Assembly: GCF_019511665.1 (NCBI RefSeq)
Contig: NZ_JAEUAW010000005.1
Location: forward strand, 186,001-250,000
Origin: Microbacterium jejuense
GTDB taxonomy: Bacteria > Actinomycetota > Actinomycetes > Actinomycetales > Microbacteriaceae
Length of the DNA: 64,000 nt
Reading direction: 5' to 3'
Every line of letters begins with the position of its first letter. Position 1 is the stretch's first letter. The notes under the pieces were generated by a model, which was not told where the DNA came from, did not search any database, and saw only the letters and a list, made by a program, of their open reading frames with translations. A program made the position numbers and the translations under genes. Of the stretch, positions 52,654 through 61,417 are shown piece by piece.

Positions 52654-53871
52654 CTACGCGCCGACCGGCGCGCGACGCCTTTCGGCCACCAGGCTCGCCG
52701 CCGCGATCCCGAGACCCGCGAGGGCCAGCGCCACCCCGACCCAGGCCGGCGCGACGAAGCCCCATCCGGCGGCGATGACGAGCCCGCCGAGGAACGCGCC
52801 GAGGCTGTTGCCGATGTTGAGCGCCGAATGGTTGAGCGCGGCCGCGATGGACTGGTTGTCCTGCGCGACGTCCATCAGGCGCGTCTGGATCGTCGGACTC
52901 AGCACCGACGAGACGAAGCCGATGGCGAACACGAACAGCGCGAGCGCCCAGATCCACTGCGCCGTCACCGCCAGGAGGGCGAGCACGAGGGCGAGCCCGA
53001 TCAGGCCACCGACGAGCGTCCTCTTGAGGTTCACGTCCGCGAGGTGCCCGCCGACCAGGTTGCCGATCGTCATCCCCACGCCCATGAGCACGAGGACGAT
53101 CGGCACGACCCACTCGGGCGAGCCGGCGACCTCGGTCACCATCGGGGCGACGTAGCTGTAGACGGCGAAGAAGCCGCCGAACCCGATCGCGCCGACGCCG
53201 AGGGCGAGCCACACCTGGCCGATGCGGAACACCTTGAGCTCGGCGCGCATCGTTCGCGTGGGGTCTCCGGGATGCTCGGGCACGAAGAAGGCGATGAGCA
53301 CCGTCGCCGCGAAGAAGATGGCGGCCACGACCATGAACGCCGCGCGCCAGCCGACCTGCTGGCCGAGGAACGTGCCGAGCGGCACCCCGACGACGTTCGC
53401 GACGGTGAGACCGGTGAGCACGAACGCAACGCCCTTCGCGCGCATGCCCGGGCCCAGGACCTCCGCAGCCACGAGCGCGCCGATGCCGAAGTAGGCGCCG
53501 TGCGGGAGCCCGGCGAGGAAGCGGGATGCCGCGACCCACTCGAACGTCGGCGCCACGAAGGTCAGCACGTTGAAGACGGTCAGCGCGAGCGCCAGCCCGA
53601 TCATCACGCGATGCCGCGGGTACTTGGCGACCGCGCCGGCGATCGTGGGCGCGCCGACGACGACGCCGAGCGCATACAGCGAGATCAGCCAGCCCGCCTG
53701 GGCGATGGCATCCTCGGGACTCGTCGCCCACACTGCCGGCAGCAGGTCTTCGGCGATGTTCGGCAGCAGACCCATGACGACGAACTCGGTCATGCCGATG
53801 CCGAAGCTGCCGACGGCGAGGGAGAGGAGCGCCCACATCGCCGCACCCCTCGTCAGGTTCGAGGAGGTCAC
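52654..53871 (-). CDS. MFS transporter, DHA1 family
   Basis: The 405-residue protein has 12 helices and begins LLSLAVGSFGIGMTEFVVMG, the sugar/drug efflux (AraJ/SotB-like) branch. The A-motif region is PTIAGAVAKYPRHRVMIGLA near residue 80 and a GLPHGAYFGIGALVAA segment lies near 120. The substrate is unknown. The start is a GTG at 53871; TAACGT ends 6 nt upstream, a leaderless promoter. Confidence 0.9.
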   Translation of the reverse strand: MTSSNLTRGAAMWALLSLAVGSFGIGMTEFVVMGLLPNIAEDLLPAVWATSPEDAIAQAGWLISLYALGVVVGAPTIAGAVAKYPRHRVMIGLALALTVFNVLTFVAPTFEWVAASRFLAGLPHGAYFGIGALVAAEVLGPGMRAKGVAFVLTGLTVANVVGVPLGTFLGQQVGWRAAFMVVAAIFFAATVLIAFFVPEHPGDPTRTMRAELKVFRIGQVWLALGVGAIGFGGFFAVYSYVAPMVTEVAGSPEWVVPIVLVLMGVGMTIGNLVGGHLADVNLKRTLVGGLIGLALVLALLAVTAQWIWALALFVFAIGFVSSVLSPTIQTRLMDVAQDNQSIAAALNHSALNIGNSLGAFLGGLVIAAGWGFVAPAWVGVALALAGLGIAAASLVAERRRAPVGA

Positions 53872-53957
53872 CCCGTCACGTTAGCGGCGGTCGCGGCATC
53901 CTGTCGAATCGATTCGGACACGCACGGCAGATATCCAGCGGCACCGTGTGCAGCGGC

Positions 53958-54275
53958 TCAGGAGTCGTCGCCCTGCCGCTCGATCGCCGCCTCGAGACGC
54001 TCGATCTTGGCATCGAGCTCGCCCGTGTAGCCGGGGCGGATGTCGGCCTTCAGCACCAGCGAGACACGCGAGCCGTAGGGTGCGACGGCGTCGGTGGCGC
54101 GCTTGACGACGTCGAAGACCTCGTCCCACTCCCCCTCGATCTCGGTGAACATCGAGGTCGTGCGGTGCGGCAGACCGCTGTCGCGCACGACCTTCACGGC
54201 CGCGGCGACGGCGTCGTGCACCGAGCCGTCGGCACGACCCGTGCCACTGGGCGCCACCGAGAACGCGACGAGCAT
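53958..54275 (-). CDS. MTH1187/YkoF-type thiamine-binding protein
   Basis: The 105-residue protein has the DUF77/MTH1187 fold sequence VAFSVAPSGTGRADGSVHDA and YGSRVSLVLKADIRPGY. Members bind thiamine or its pyrimidine precursor in the cytoplasm. GGAGG 6 nt upstream supports the ATG at 54275. The MFS gene lies downstream, separated by 86 nt. Confidence 0.88.
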   Translation of the reverse strand: MLVAFSVAPSGTGRADGSVHDAVAAAVKVVRDSGLPHRTTSMFTEIEGEWDEVFDVVKRATDAVAPYGSRVSLVLKADIRPGYTGELDAKIERLEAAIERQGDDS

Positions 54276-54351
54276 GACGAACCTCCGCAGATCAGGGACG
54301 ACGGGATGCTACGCCTCGTGCCTCGCTCCGCGCGAGTGCCGCCGCCGCTCT

Positions 54352-55599
54352 CTACTCTGGCACGCTCTCGACGGCGGCCGAGCCCGCGGGCCCCTTGCGC
54401 GCGGCCGTCCCGCGGCCAGGGACGGGGACACGGACGAGCAGCACGAGGACCCACGCGAACAGAGCGACGAGCAGCACATTGCGCACCACCAGGAGCCCCA
54501 CCGCTGCCGGCACGAGCACCAGGATCGCGTCGTAGAAGAACGGGAAGATCAGCTGCGTCACGGCGAGGGTCAGCAGCACGAGCACCGCCGGACGCCACCA
54601 CGCGCGCCGTCGCAGCACGAGTCCCACGACCAGTGGCGCGATGATCCATGTGAAGTACTGCGGCGACCCCACCTTGTTGAGCACGATGAAGCCCAGCACC
54701 AGCGCGGCGGCGAGCGGCGGGAACAGCGCTGCGAATCCCGCACCGCGCCACGCCTTCACGGCGCCCATGGCGGCGATGGCCAGCATCCCGACGATCAGCA
54801 CCGGCGTCATCGCGGCGATCACGCCGTGGGCACCGGGCCCGACGACCTGGAACGTGATGATCTCTTCGTCATAGCGGATCGCCGCCCCCGGCACGCCGCC
54901 CATCGCCATGAGGACGAAGACCGTGCTGACGGGCGCCTCCAGCTGCAGGCCGCGCGAGGTCTGGTCGCCGACGAAGCCGAACAGATGCGCGCCGCCGCCG
55001 AGCACCAGGACGATCGCGACGGCGACCACCGACACGACGACCGCACCGCCGACGATCACGAGCCGCCGACGCACCGCGATGACGGCCGCAGCCAGCAGGG
55101 CCGCCGGCCACACCTTGATCCACGTGGCCACGGCGAGCAGCACCGAGGCGAGCCAGGGCCGGCCGACCAGCCAGAGCGATCCGAGGATCGCGAGCGGCAC
55201 GGTCACGGCGTCGAGCCGGAACATCCCGACACCGCCCAGGGCGAGGATCGCGGCGAGCCAGAACCACGCCGCCGACAGACGCCCGCGGGAACGGCCGCGA
55301 CCGACGAGCACGGCGAAGGCCGCGGCATCCATCGCGGTCACCAGCAGTCCCCACGCGAGCGTGTAGTCGATCGCCGGGCTCACGGCGCCGACCAGCAGGA
55401 TCGGCACGTGGGCGAGGATCGGGTACACCCACCCCTCGGTGATGCCCGGTATCGCCTGCCCGCTGAGCGTGCGGCCCGCCCACCAGCGGTAGAGCTGGTC
55501 GACATCCCACGAGGCGGCGTGGTCTCCGGTGAAGCCCAGCCAGATCACCATGGCGTGGACGAGGGCGAACGCGACCCACACCACCGCCCGCCGAGACAC
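54352..55599 (-). CDS. GT87-type membrane glycosyltransferase
   Basis: The 415-residue protein has about 10-12 helices. The first extracytoplasmic loop, GDHAASWDVDQLYRWW near residue 25, carries the acidic residues expected in GT-C polyprenol-phosphate-mannose-dependent mannosyltransferases (GT87). The second loop has WVYPILAHVP. The acceptor is probably a cell-envelope glycan or lipid. The GTG at 55599 is preceded by TAGGAT ending 6 nt upstream. Confidence 0.8.
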   Translation of the reverse strand: MSRRAVVWVAFALVHAMVIWLGFTGDHAASWDVDQLYRWWAGRTLSGQAIPGITEGWVYPILAHVPILLVGAVSPAIDYTLAWGLLVTAMDAAAFAVLVGRGRSRGRLSAAWFWLAAILALGGVGMFRLDAVTVPLAILGSLWLVGRPWLASVLLAVATWIKVWPAALLAAAVIAVRRRLVIVGGAVVVSVVAVAIVLVLGGGAHLFGFVGDQTSRGLQLEAPVSTVFVLMAMGGVPGAAIRYDEEIITFQVVGPGAHGVIAAMTPVLIVGMLAIAAMGAVKAWRGAGFAALFPPLAAALVLGFIVLNKVGSPQYFTWIIAPLVVGLVLRRRAWWRPAVLVLLTLAVTQLIFPFFYDAILVLVPAAVGLLVVRNVLLVALFAWVLVLLVRVPVPGRGTAARKGPAGSAAVESVPE

Positions 55600-55720
55600 C
55601 CCACCATCCTAGGGAAGGGGTGCCCATCGCCCGGCCCGATGCGAGTCCGCGGGCCATGCCCCGGCGAGTGGATGCCGCCTCCCCCGGCCGCGAGAACCTC
55701 CGACGACGCGCACCCGGGCG

Positions 55721-56554
55721 TCAGCCCGCAAGCACCTCCGCGACGGCCTGCGGCAGCGCGTGGGCGACGTCGAGCGCCGTGATCGGCCGGTCGCCGGACG
55801 AGGCGATCGTCCCGGACCGGCCGTGCAGCCACGCCCCAGAGGCGGCCAGCGCCGCGAGCGCCGCGCCGTCGACCGCGCCGGCCTCGGACGCCGCGGCTCC
55901 GGCCACGAGGGCGCCGATGACGCCGGCGAGCACGTCGCCGGTGCCCGCCGTGGCGAGCCACGGCGTGCCGGCCGTCACGCTCGCGGTCCATCCGCCGGGC
56001 GCGGCGACGACGGTGGCGGCGCCCTTGAGCAGCACGACCGCGCCCGTCGCCTCGGCCGTCTCGCGCGCCGCGGCAGCGCGGTCGGCACCGGCCGGCCCGA
56101 GGCCGAGCGCCGTGCGCAGCCGCGCGTGCTCACGGTCGTGCGGAGTCAGGATGCGGGGCGCCGTGGCTTCGTCCTCGACCGCGAGGTCGAGCGCCCCGGC
56201 GTCGGCCACGACCGGGTCGGTGTCGCTCAGCACGGCCCGCAGCGCGGCCGTGTCGGAAGGCGTGCGGGTCGCGGCATCCGTACCGGATCCGATGACCCAC
56301 GCCTGCACGCGACCCTCGGCGGTCACCGTCTCGGGGCGACGGGCGAGCACGAGGTCGGCGGCGCGAGAGGCGCCGAGGAAGCGCACCATGCCGAGGCCCG
56401 TCCGCCACGCGGCCTCGACGCCCAGCACGGCGGCGCCGGGGTACGCGGCCGAGCCCGTCCGCATGCCCAGGACACCTCGGGAATACTTGTCGTCGGCGGC
56501 TGTCGGCCGTCGCAGGGCGTGCGCGGCATCCTCTCGCGTCCATTCCCGAACCAT
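55721..56554 (-). CDS. nnrD: ADP-dependent NAD(P)H-hydrate dehydratase
   Basis: The 277-residue protein repairs hydrated NAD(P)H. It is the ribokinase-like NnrD domain alone, without the NnrE epimerase half: KYSRGVLGMRTGSAAYPGAA at the N-terminus, LTPHDREHARL near residue 137, LLKGAATVVAAPGG near 175 and ATAGTGDVLAG near 205. TACTGT ends 6 nt before the ATG at 56554. It diverges from the OYE gene. Confidence 0.93.
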   Translation of the reverse strand: MVREWTREDAAHALRRPTAADDKYSRGVLGMRTGSAAYPGAAVLGVEAAWRTGLGMVRFLGASRAADLVLARRPETVTAEGRVQAWVIGSGTDAATRTPSDTAALRAVLSDTDPVVADAGALDLAVEDEATAPRILTPHDREHARLRTALGLGPAGADRAAAARETAEATGAVVLLKGAATVVAAPGGWTASVTAGTPWLATAGTGDVLAGVIGALVAGAAASEAGAVDGAALAALAASGAWLHGRSGTIASSGDRPITALDVAHALPQAVAEVLAG

Positions 56555-56592
56555 GCGGTCACAGTACCGCCGCCCCGACGCGAAGGACCCCC

Positions 56593-57660
56593 ATGAGCCG
56601 CCTGTTCACGCCCCTGACCCTGCGCGACGTCGAGGTGCGCAACCGGCTCTGGGTGTCGCCGATGTGCCAGTACAGCGCGGTCGACGGCGTTCCGCAGGAG
56701 TGGCACCACACGCATCTGGCGCAGTTCGCCTCGGGCGGCGCGGGGCTCATCGTCGCCGAGGCGACCGCTGTCGTGCCCGAGGGGCGCATCTCGCCGCGCG
56801 ACACGGGTCTCTGGAACGACGCCCAGCGCGACGCGTGGGCGCCGATCGTGGCCGCGATCCGCAGCCGCGGTGCGGTGGCCGGCGTGCAACTCGCCCACGC
56901 CGGGCGCAAGGCGTCGACGTGGTGGCCGTTCGCGCCGCAGCGCGGCAGCGTGCCGGCCGAGGACGGCGGCTGGACCACCTTCGCGCCCTCCGCGATCGCG
57001 TTCGAGGGCTTCGCCGAGCCGGCGGCCCTCGACCTCGCCGGCATCGACCGTGTCGTCGAGGCGTTCGCCGCGGCGGCCCGGCGGGCGGTCGACGCGGGGT
57101 TCCAGGTGCTCGAACTGCACGCCGCCCACGGCTACCTGCTGCACCAGTTCCTGTCGCCGCTGTCTAACCGCCGCGACGACGAATACGGCGGCTCGCTCGA
57201 CAACCGGGCACGCCTGCTGCTGCGGGTGCTGGACGCGGTCCGGGATGCCGCACCGGGGGTCCCCCTGATCGTGCGGTTCTCGGCCACCGACTGGGCCGAC
57301 GACGGGTGGGACGCCGACGAGACCGTGACCGCAGCCCGCTGGGCCGCCGAGCACGGCGCCGACTTCTTCGACATCTCCAGCGGCGGTCTCGTCGCGCACC
57401 AGCGCATCACCACCGGCCCCGGCTACCAGGTGCACCTCGCCGAGCGCGTGCGCAGGGAGGCGGGCGTGCCCGTGAACGCCGTCGGCATGATCGACGACGC
57501 CGCCCACGCCGAACGCGTGCTCGCCGAGGGGTCCGCCGATGCGGTCATGGCCGGGCGCGAATGGCTCCGCGACCCGCACTACGCGCTGCGCGCGTCCGTC
57601 GAGCTCGGCGCCGACATCGACTACTGGCCGGCGCAGTACCTGCGGGCGCGGCCTGCATGA
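56593..57660 (+). CDS. Old yellow enzyme, YqjM/NamA-type
   Basis: The 355-residue flavoprotein reduces enones with NADPH. YqjM-type features are the regulatory cysteine 25 in SPMCQYS, the histidine pair in VLELHAAHGYLLHQFLSPLS near residue 178, the HAGRKAS flavin segment, and the closing AGREWLRDPHYALRA. GAAGGA precedes the ATG. A repeat-rich convergent terminator follows. Confidence 0.93.
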   Translation: MSRLFTPLTLRDVEVRNRLWVSPMCQYSAVDGVPQEWHHTHLAQFASGGAGLIVAEATAVVPEGRISPRDTGLWNDAQRDAWAPIVAAIRSRGAVAGVQLAHAGRKASTWWPFAPQRGSVPAEDGGWTTFAPSAIAFEGFAEPAALDLAGIDRVVEAFAAAARRAVDAGFQVLELHAAHGYLLHQFLSPLSNRRDDEYGGSLDNRARLLLRVLDAVRDAAPGVPLIVRFSATDWADDGWDADETVTAARWAAEHGADFFDISSGGLVAHQRITTGPGYQVHLAERVRREAGVPVNAVGMIDDAAHAERVLAEGSADAVMAGREWLRDPHYALRASVELGADIDYWPAQYLRARPA

Positions 57661-57665
57661 CGCCC

Positions 57666-57774
57666 GGTCGTTGAGCGAGCGAGGAACGAGCGAGACGAAA
57701 CGCATCCGTCGCGAGGCGAGCACGGCTGCCGGCGCGTTCAGGGCGTCTCGTCTCGCTTCGCTCGCTCGACGACC
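57666..57774. repeat. Inverted pair of family D repeats between convergent genes
   Basis: GGTCGTTGAGCGAGCGAGGA..GACGAAACGC (57666-57703) faces GCGTCTCGTCTCGCTTCGCT..CGACGACC (57743-57774) as an imperfect inverted repeat with a 39-nt centre. It lies between the OYE stop and the CNNM stop and probably terminates both. Confidence 0.85.
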
Positions 57775-57780
57775 CGGAGG

Positions 57781-58839
57781 TCAGTAGCCGCGGCGGCGGG
57801 TGGCGTCCTGCACCTCGCCGATGAGCTCCTCGATGATGTCCTCCAGGAACAGCACCGCGGTCGTGCGGCCGGCGTCGTCGCGCACCTGCGCGAGGTGGCG
57901 TCCGGCGCGGCGCATCACGGCGAGCGCGTCTTCGAGGTCGGTGGATTCGAGCACCGGCACCATGTGGTGGATGCGCTTGGTGGGGATGGGGCGGGCGACG
58001 TCGGTCGCGGCATCCGGTCCCTCCGCTGCGCGCAGGATGTCCTTCAGGTGCACGTAGCCCACCGGCTCGGCGGCCTCGTCCACGATCACGTACCGCGAGA
58101 AACCGTGCTTCGACACGGCGCGCTCGATCTCGTCGGGTGTGACCGCCTCCGGGAGGGTCACGAGGTCGGACAACGGCACGGCGATGTCGGCCGCCTTCTT
58201 GTCGGTGAACTCGACGGCCGCAGCCACCGTACCCGCCGCGTCGTTGAGCACGCCCTCGATGCGCGACTGGTTCACGATCGTCGCGACCTCTTCGAGGGTG
58301 AAGGTCGAGGCGGCCTCGTCCTTCGGCTCGACGCGGAACAGGCGCACGGTGTGGTTGGCGATCCAGTTGAGCGTCACGATCACGGGGTGGAAGATCTTCG
58401 AGACCCACACCAGCGGGGTCGCGAGCATGAGCACCGCGCGGTCGGGCACCGAGAACGCCAGGTTCTTCGGCACCATCTCGCCGAACACGACGTGCAGGTA
58501 CGACACCAGCAGGAGCGTCACGGCGAACGCGACGCCGTCGACGAGCGCCTCCGACCAGCCGGTGAGGCCCAGCGGCACGGCGAGCAGGTGGTGGATCGCC
58601 GGCTCCGACACGTTCAGGATCAGCAGCGAGCAGATCGTGATGCCGAGCTGGCTCGTCGCCAGCATGAGCGTCGCGTGCTCCATGGCGAACAGCGCGGTCT
58701 TGGCCGACCGCGACCCCTTCTCGGCGAGCGGTTCGATCTGCGAACGGCGCGCCGAGATGACGGCGAACTCCGCGCCGACGAAGAAGGCGTTGGCGAACAG
58801 CAGCACGACCAGCCATACGATTCCGGCCCAGTCGCTCAT
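57781..58839 (-). CDS. CNNM/CBS-domain transporter (hemolysin-like), short form
   Basis: The 352-residue protein has the CNNM (DUF21) membrane domain with three to four helices (about 5-160), including the motif SQLGITICSLLILNVSEPAI near residue 64 and VFGEMVPKNLAF near 117, then a CBS pair (about 200-335). It lacks the C-terminal CorC_HlyC domain carried by its neighbour. Relatives move Mg2+ or Co2+ or sense it. Its start overlaps the preceding gene stop as ATGA. Confidence 0.92.
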   Translation of the reverse strand: MSDWAGIVWLVVLLFANAFFVGAEFAVISARRSQIEPLAEKGSRSAKTALFAMEHATLMLATSQLGITICSLLILNVSEPAIHHLLAVPLGLTGWSEALVDGVAFAVTLLLVSYLHVVFGEMVPKNLAFSVPDRAVLMLATPLVWVSKIFHPVIVTLNWIANHTVRLFRVEPKDEAASTFTLEEVATIVNQSRIEGVLNDAAGTVAAAVEFTDKKAADIAVPLSDLVTLPEAVTPDEIERAVSKHGFSRYVIVDEAAEPVGYVHLKDILRAAEGPDAATDVARPIPTKRIHHMVPVLESTDLEDALAVMRRAGRHLAQVRDDAGRTTAVLFLEDIIEELIGEVQDATRRRGY

Positions 58840-60167
58840 CGGCGCTCACCTCCCTCGGCGCCGTCGGCATCGTGGGGCATCGGCCGCGGCGTGAAGCGCA
58901 CCCGGTCGACGCGCCGTGCGTCCATGCGCTGCACCTCGAGCGTCCCGTCCTCGATCTCGACGCTGTCGCCGACGGCGGGGATGCGCTCGAGCACGCTCAT
59001 GATGTAGCCGCCGACGGTGTCGTACACGTCGCCCTCGGGGATCCGGATGCCGGCGCGGTCGCGCACCTCGTCGGGCCGCAGCTCGCCGGGGAACAGCACG
59101 GTGTCGTCGACGCGGACGATACCCGCGCGGCGGCGATCGTGCTCGTCGAGTACCTCGCCGACGATCTCTTCGACGAGGTCTTCGAGCGTCACGACACCGG
59201 CCGTGCCGCCGTACTCGTCGACGACGATCGCCATCTGGTACCCGCGGGCGCGCAGCTCGGCGACCAGCACGTCGAGGTGCACCGCCTCCGGGAAGCGCAG
59301 CGGCTCGGTCGCCAGCGCTGCCGCCGGCACGTCGGCGCGGCGCTCGCGCGGCACGCTCACGGCGGCCTTCAGGTGCACGATGCCGGTGATGTCGTCCATC
59401 GAGTCGTCGTACACGGGGAAGCGGCTGTGCCCCGTGCGGCGCGCGAGCTGGATGACGTCCTCCGCGGAGTCGTCGGCGGCGAGCGCGTGGATGCTGGGCC
59501 GCGGCGTCATGACGTCGGCCGCGGTGAGCCGCGCGAACGTGAGGCTGCGGTCGAGCAGAGACGCGGTGTCCTCCTCGAGCACGCCGGCGCTGGCGGAGCG
59601 GCGGACGAGGCTCGACAGCTCCTCGGCGGTGCGCGCGCCCGAAAGCTCCTCCTTGGGCTCGACGCCCATCGCCCGCAGCACGCCGTTGGCGCTGCCGTTG
59701 AGCACCACGACCGCGGGGCGGAACACCGTGGTGAACGCCACCTGGAACGGCATCACGAGCTTGGCGGTCTGGCGCGGCACGGCCAGCGCGAAGTTCTTGG
59801 GCACGAGCTCGCCGAGGATCATCGAGAAGACCGTCGCGATCGCGACGCCGATGATCGCGGCCAGCGGGCGCGACACCCCGGCGGGCACGCCCCACGCGTC
59901 GAACACGGGGGCGAGCAGGTTCGAGATCGCCGGCTCCATCGTGTAACCGGTCAGCAGCGTCGTCAGCGTGATGCCCAGCTGTGCGCTCGACAGATGGGTC
60001 GAGGTGATCCGCAGTGCGCTGATCGTCAGCGACAGCCGGGACTCGCCGGCGGCCTGACGGGCCTCGAGGTCGGCGCGGTCGAGGTTCACGAGCGCGAACT
60101 CGCTCGCGACGAATAGACCGGTCCCGACGGTGAGCAGAAGCCCCACGCCCAGCATGACGTAATCCAT
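58836..60167 (-). CDS. CNNM/CBS/CorC-domain transporter (hemolysin-like)
   Basis: The 443-residue protein has the DUF21 membrane domain (about 1-185, with SSAQLGITLTTLLTGYTMEP and LGELVPKNFALAVP), a CBS pair (about 205-335, with MAIVVDEYGGTAGVVTLEDL) and a C-terminal CorC_HlyC domain (about 350-425, VYDTVGGYIMSVL). These proteins handle Mg2+ efflux. The ATG at 60167 has GGGGTGAT 5 nt upstream. It is coupled to the short paralogue that follows, so the two may form a heterodimer. Confidence 0.94.
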   Translation of the reverse strand: MDYVMLGVGLLLTVGTGLFVASEFALVNLDRADLEARQAAGESRLSLTISALRITSTHLSSAQLGITLTTLLTGYTMEPAISNLLAPVFDAWGVPAGVSRPLAAIIGVAIATVFSMILGELVPKNFALAVPRQTAKLVMPFQVAFTTVFRPAVVVLNGSANGVLRAMGVEPKEELSGARTAEELSSLVRRSASAGVLEEDTASLLDRSLTFARLTAADVMTPRPSIHALAADDSAEDVIQLARRTGHSRFPVYDDSMDDITGIVHLKAAVSVPRERRADVPAAALATEPLRFPEAVHLDVLVAELRARGYQMAIVVDEYGGTAGVVTLEDLVEEIVGEVLDEHDRRRAGIVRVDDTVLFPGELRPDEVRDRAGIRIPEGDVYDTVGGYIMSVLERIPAVGDSVEIEDGTLEVQRMDARRVDRVRFTPRPMPHDADGAEGGERR

Positions 60168-60287
60168 CACACATCACCCCCGTTCGTGCGGGAGTCGGGT
60201 CGGTGGGGCGAGGGTCTACAACTAGGGGGGTCGTCCATCGTGCCGAACAGTCTACGGCAGGCTCCGCGCGCACGACCGGGAGATCCG

Positions 60288-60310
60288 GGATGCCGCGGCC
60301 GCCGGCATCC
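60288..60310. repeat. GGATGCCG hairpin (family E), intergenic
   Basis: GGATGCCG and CGGCATCC pair over 8 bp with a GC-rich inner part, in the gap between the divergent CNNM and LLM genes. Confidence 0.6.
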
Positions 60311-60346
60311 ACACATCCGAGGCCGATGCGGTGGAACGATGGCGGC

Positions 60347-61222
60347 ATGGCACTCGACAGGATCAGCGTCGTGATCCCCCCGGTGGGCGCATGGCGCGAG
60401 CAGGAGCGGTGGTATCGCTGGGCCGACGACGTCGGCTACGACGTGGCGTACACGTACGACCACCTCACGCACGCGACGGCGCCCGGAATGTGGCTGAGCG
60501 AGGCGTTCACGACGCTCACCGCGGCGGCAGGAGCGACAGAGCGCATCCGGCTCGGCACACTGGTGGCGTCGGCGGTGTTCCGCACGCCCGTCACGCTCGC
60601 CCGCATCGCGATGACGGTGCAGGACATCACCGGCGGTCGGCTCGTGCTCGGGCTCGGAGCCGGCGCGCCCACGTGCGCCCTCGCCCACCACGGCGTGCGC
60701 GAAGACCCGCGCGCCATGGCGGCGCGGTTCGCCGACGTCGTGCGCGGCTACACGGCGGTGCTCGACGGGGCCACCGACTGGGAGGGCACGACGCTGTCGT
60801 TCCACGGCCTCCAGACGACCGCCGCTCCGGAGGGCGCGTCCCGGCCCGAGCTGCTGCTGGCCGCCCACGGCCCGCGGGCGCTCGCCCTGGCGGCCGCGCA
60901 CGCCGACACGTGGAACACCTACGGCGGGCCCGGATCCACGGCGCTCAATCCCGAGGAGTACTGGGACCTGCTGGCCCGCCAGGCCGACGGCTTCGCGCGT
61001 GCGTGCGCCGACGCCGGCCGCACACCGGGCGCCGTGCGGCGCTCGCTGCTGCTCGGGTTCGGTCAGGTGCGGCCCACCGCCGGCGTCGACGCCTACCTCG
61101 CCGCCGTCGAGCGCGCCGAGGCGCTCGGGTTCGACGAGCTCGTCGTGTACGCCCCCGACTCCCCCGCCGGCATGGGCTCCGACCCCGGCGTGCACGAGCG
61201 CGCGCTGTCGCGCCTGCGCTGA
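60347..61222 (+). CDS. LLM-class flavin-dependent oxidoreductase
   Basis: The 291-residue enzyme is luciferase-like: DVAYTYDHLTHATAPGMWL near residue 32, IRLGTLVASAVFRTPVTLAR near 68 and LVLGLGAGAPTCALAH near 100. It probably uses F420 or FMN; the substrate is unknown. The ATG at 60347 has AACGAT ending 6 nt upstream. A repeat block and guaB1 lie downstream, convergent. Confidence 0.9.
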   Translation: MALDRISVVIPPVGAWREQERWYRWADDVGYDVAYTYDHLTHATAPGMWLSEAFTTLTAAAGATERIRLGTLVASAVFRTPVTLARIAMTVQDITGGRLVLGLGAGAPTCALAHHGVREDPRAMAARFADVVRGYTAVLDGATDWEGTTLSFHGLQTTAAPEGASRPELLLAAHGPRALALAAAHADTWNTYGGPGSTALNPEEYWDLLARQADGFARACADAGRTPGAVRRSLLLGFGQVRPTAGVDAYLAAVERAEALGFDELVVYAPDSPAGMGSDPGVHERALSRLR

Positions 61223-61260
61223 CGCCGCGGTTGGACCTTGGGGGCCCCTCTCTCTCGGTT

Positions 61261-61325
61261 CGCGCTGTCGAAATCGGCATCCGCGCCCGAAACCAACAGC
61301 AGCGCATGCCGATTTCGACAGCGCG
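61261..61325. repeat. Extragenic inverted repeat, family C
   Basis: CGCGCTGTCGAAATCGGCAT (61261-61280) has a perfect reverse complement at 61306-61325, around a 25-nt centre. It lies after the LLM gene, before the end of the convergent guaB1 gene. Confidence 0.95.
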
Positions 61326-61385
61326 ATACCCGCGCCATCACCGGCCGCAGGCCAGCGGCGGGCTCCGACGGGTCCAGCGCGGAAG

Positions 61386-61415
61386 GAGTGGATGCCCGGC
61401 GCCCGGCATCCACTC
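61386..61415. repeat. GAGTGGATGCC hairpin (family E) at guaB1 3' end
   Basis: Eleven pairs (GAGTGGATGCC with GGCATCCACTC), one mismatch, then two more pairs. It ends 3 nt beyond the guaB1 stop, so it could act as its terminator. Confidence 0.85.
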
Positions 61416-61417
61416 GC

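Noticed and set aside
60168..60346. Possible Mg2+ M-box before the CNNM operon
   Set aside because: The gene context fits, but no M-box core sequence could be found in the gap.
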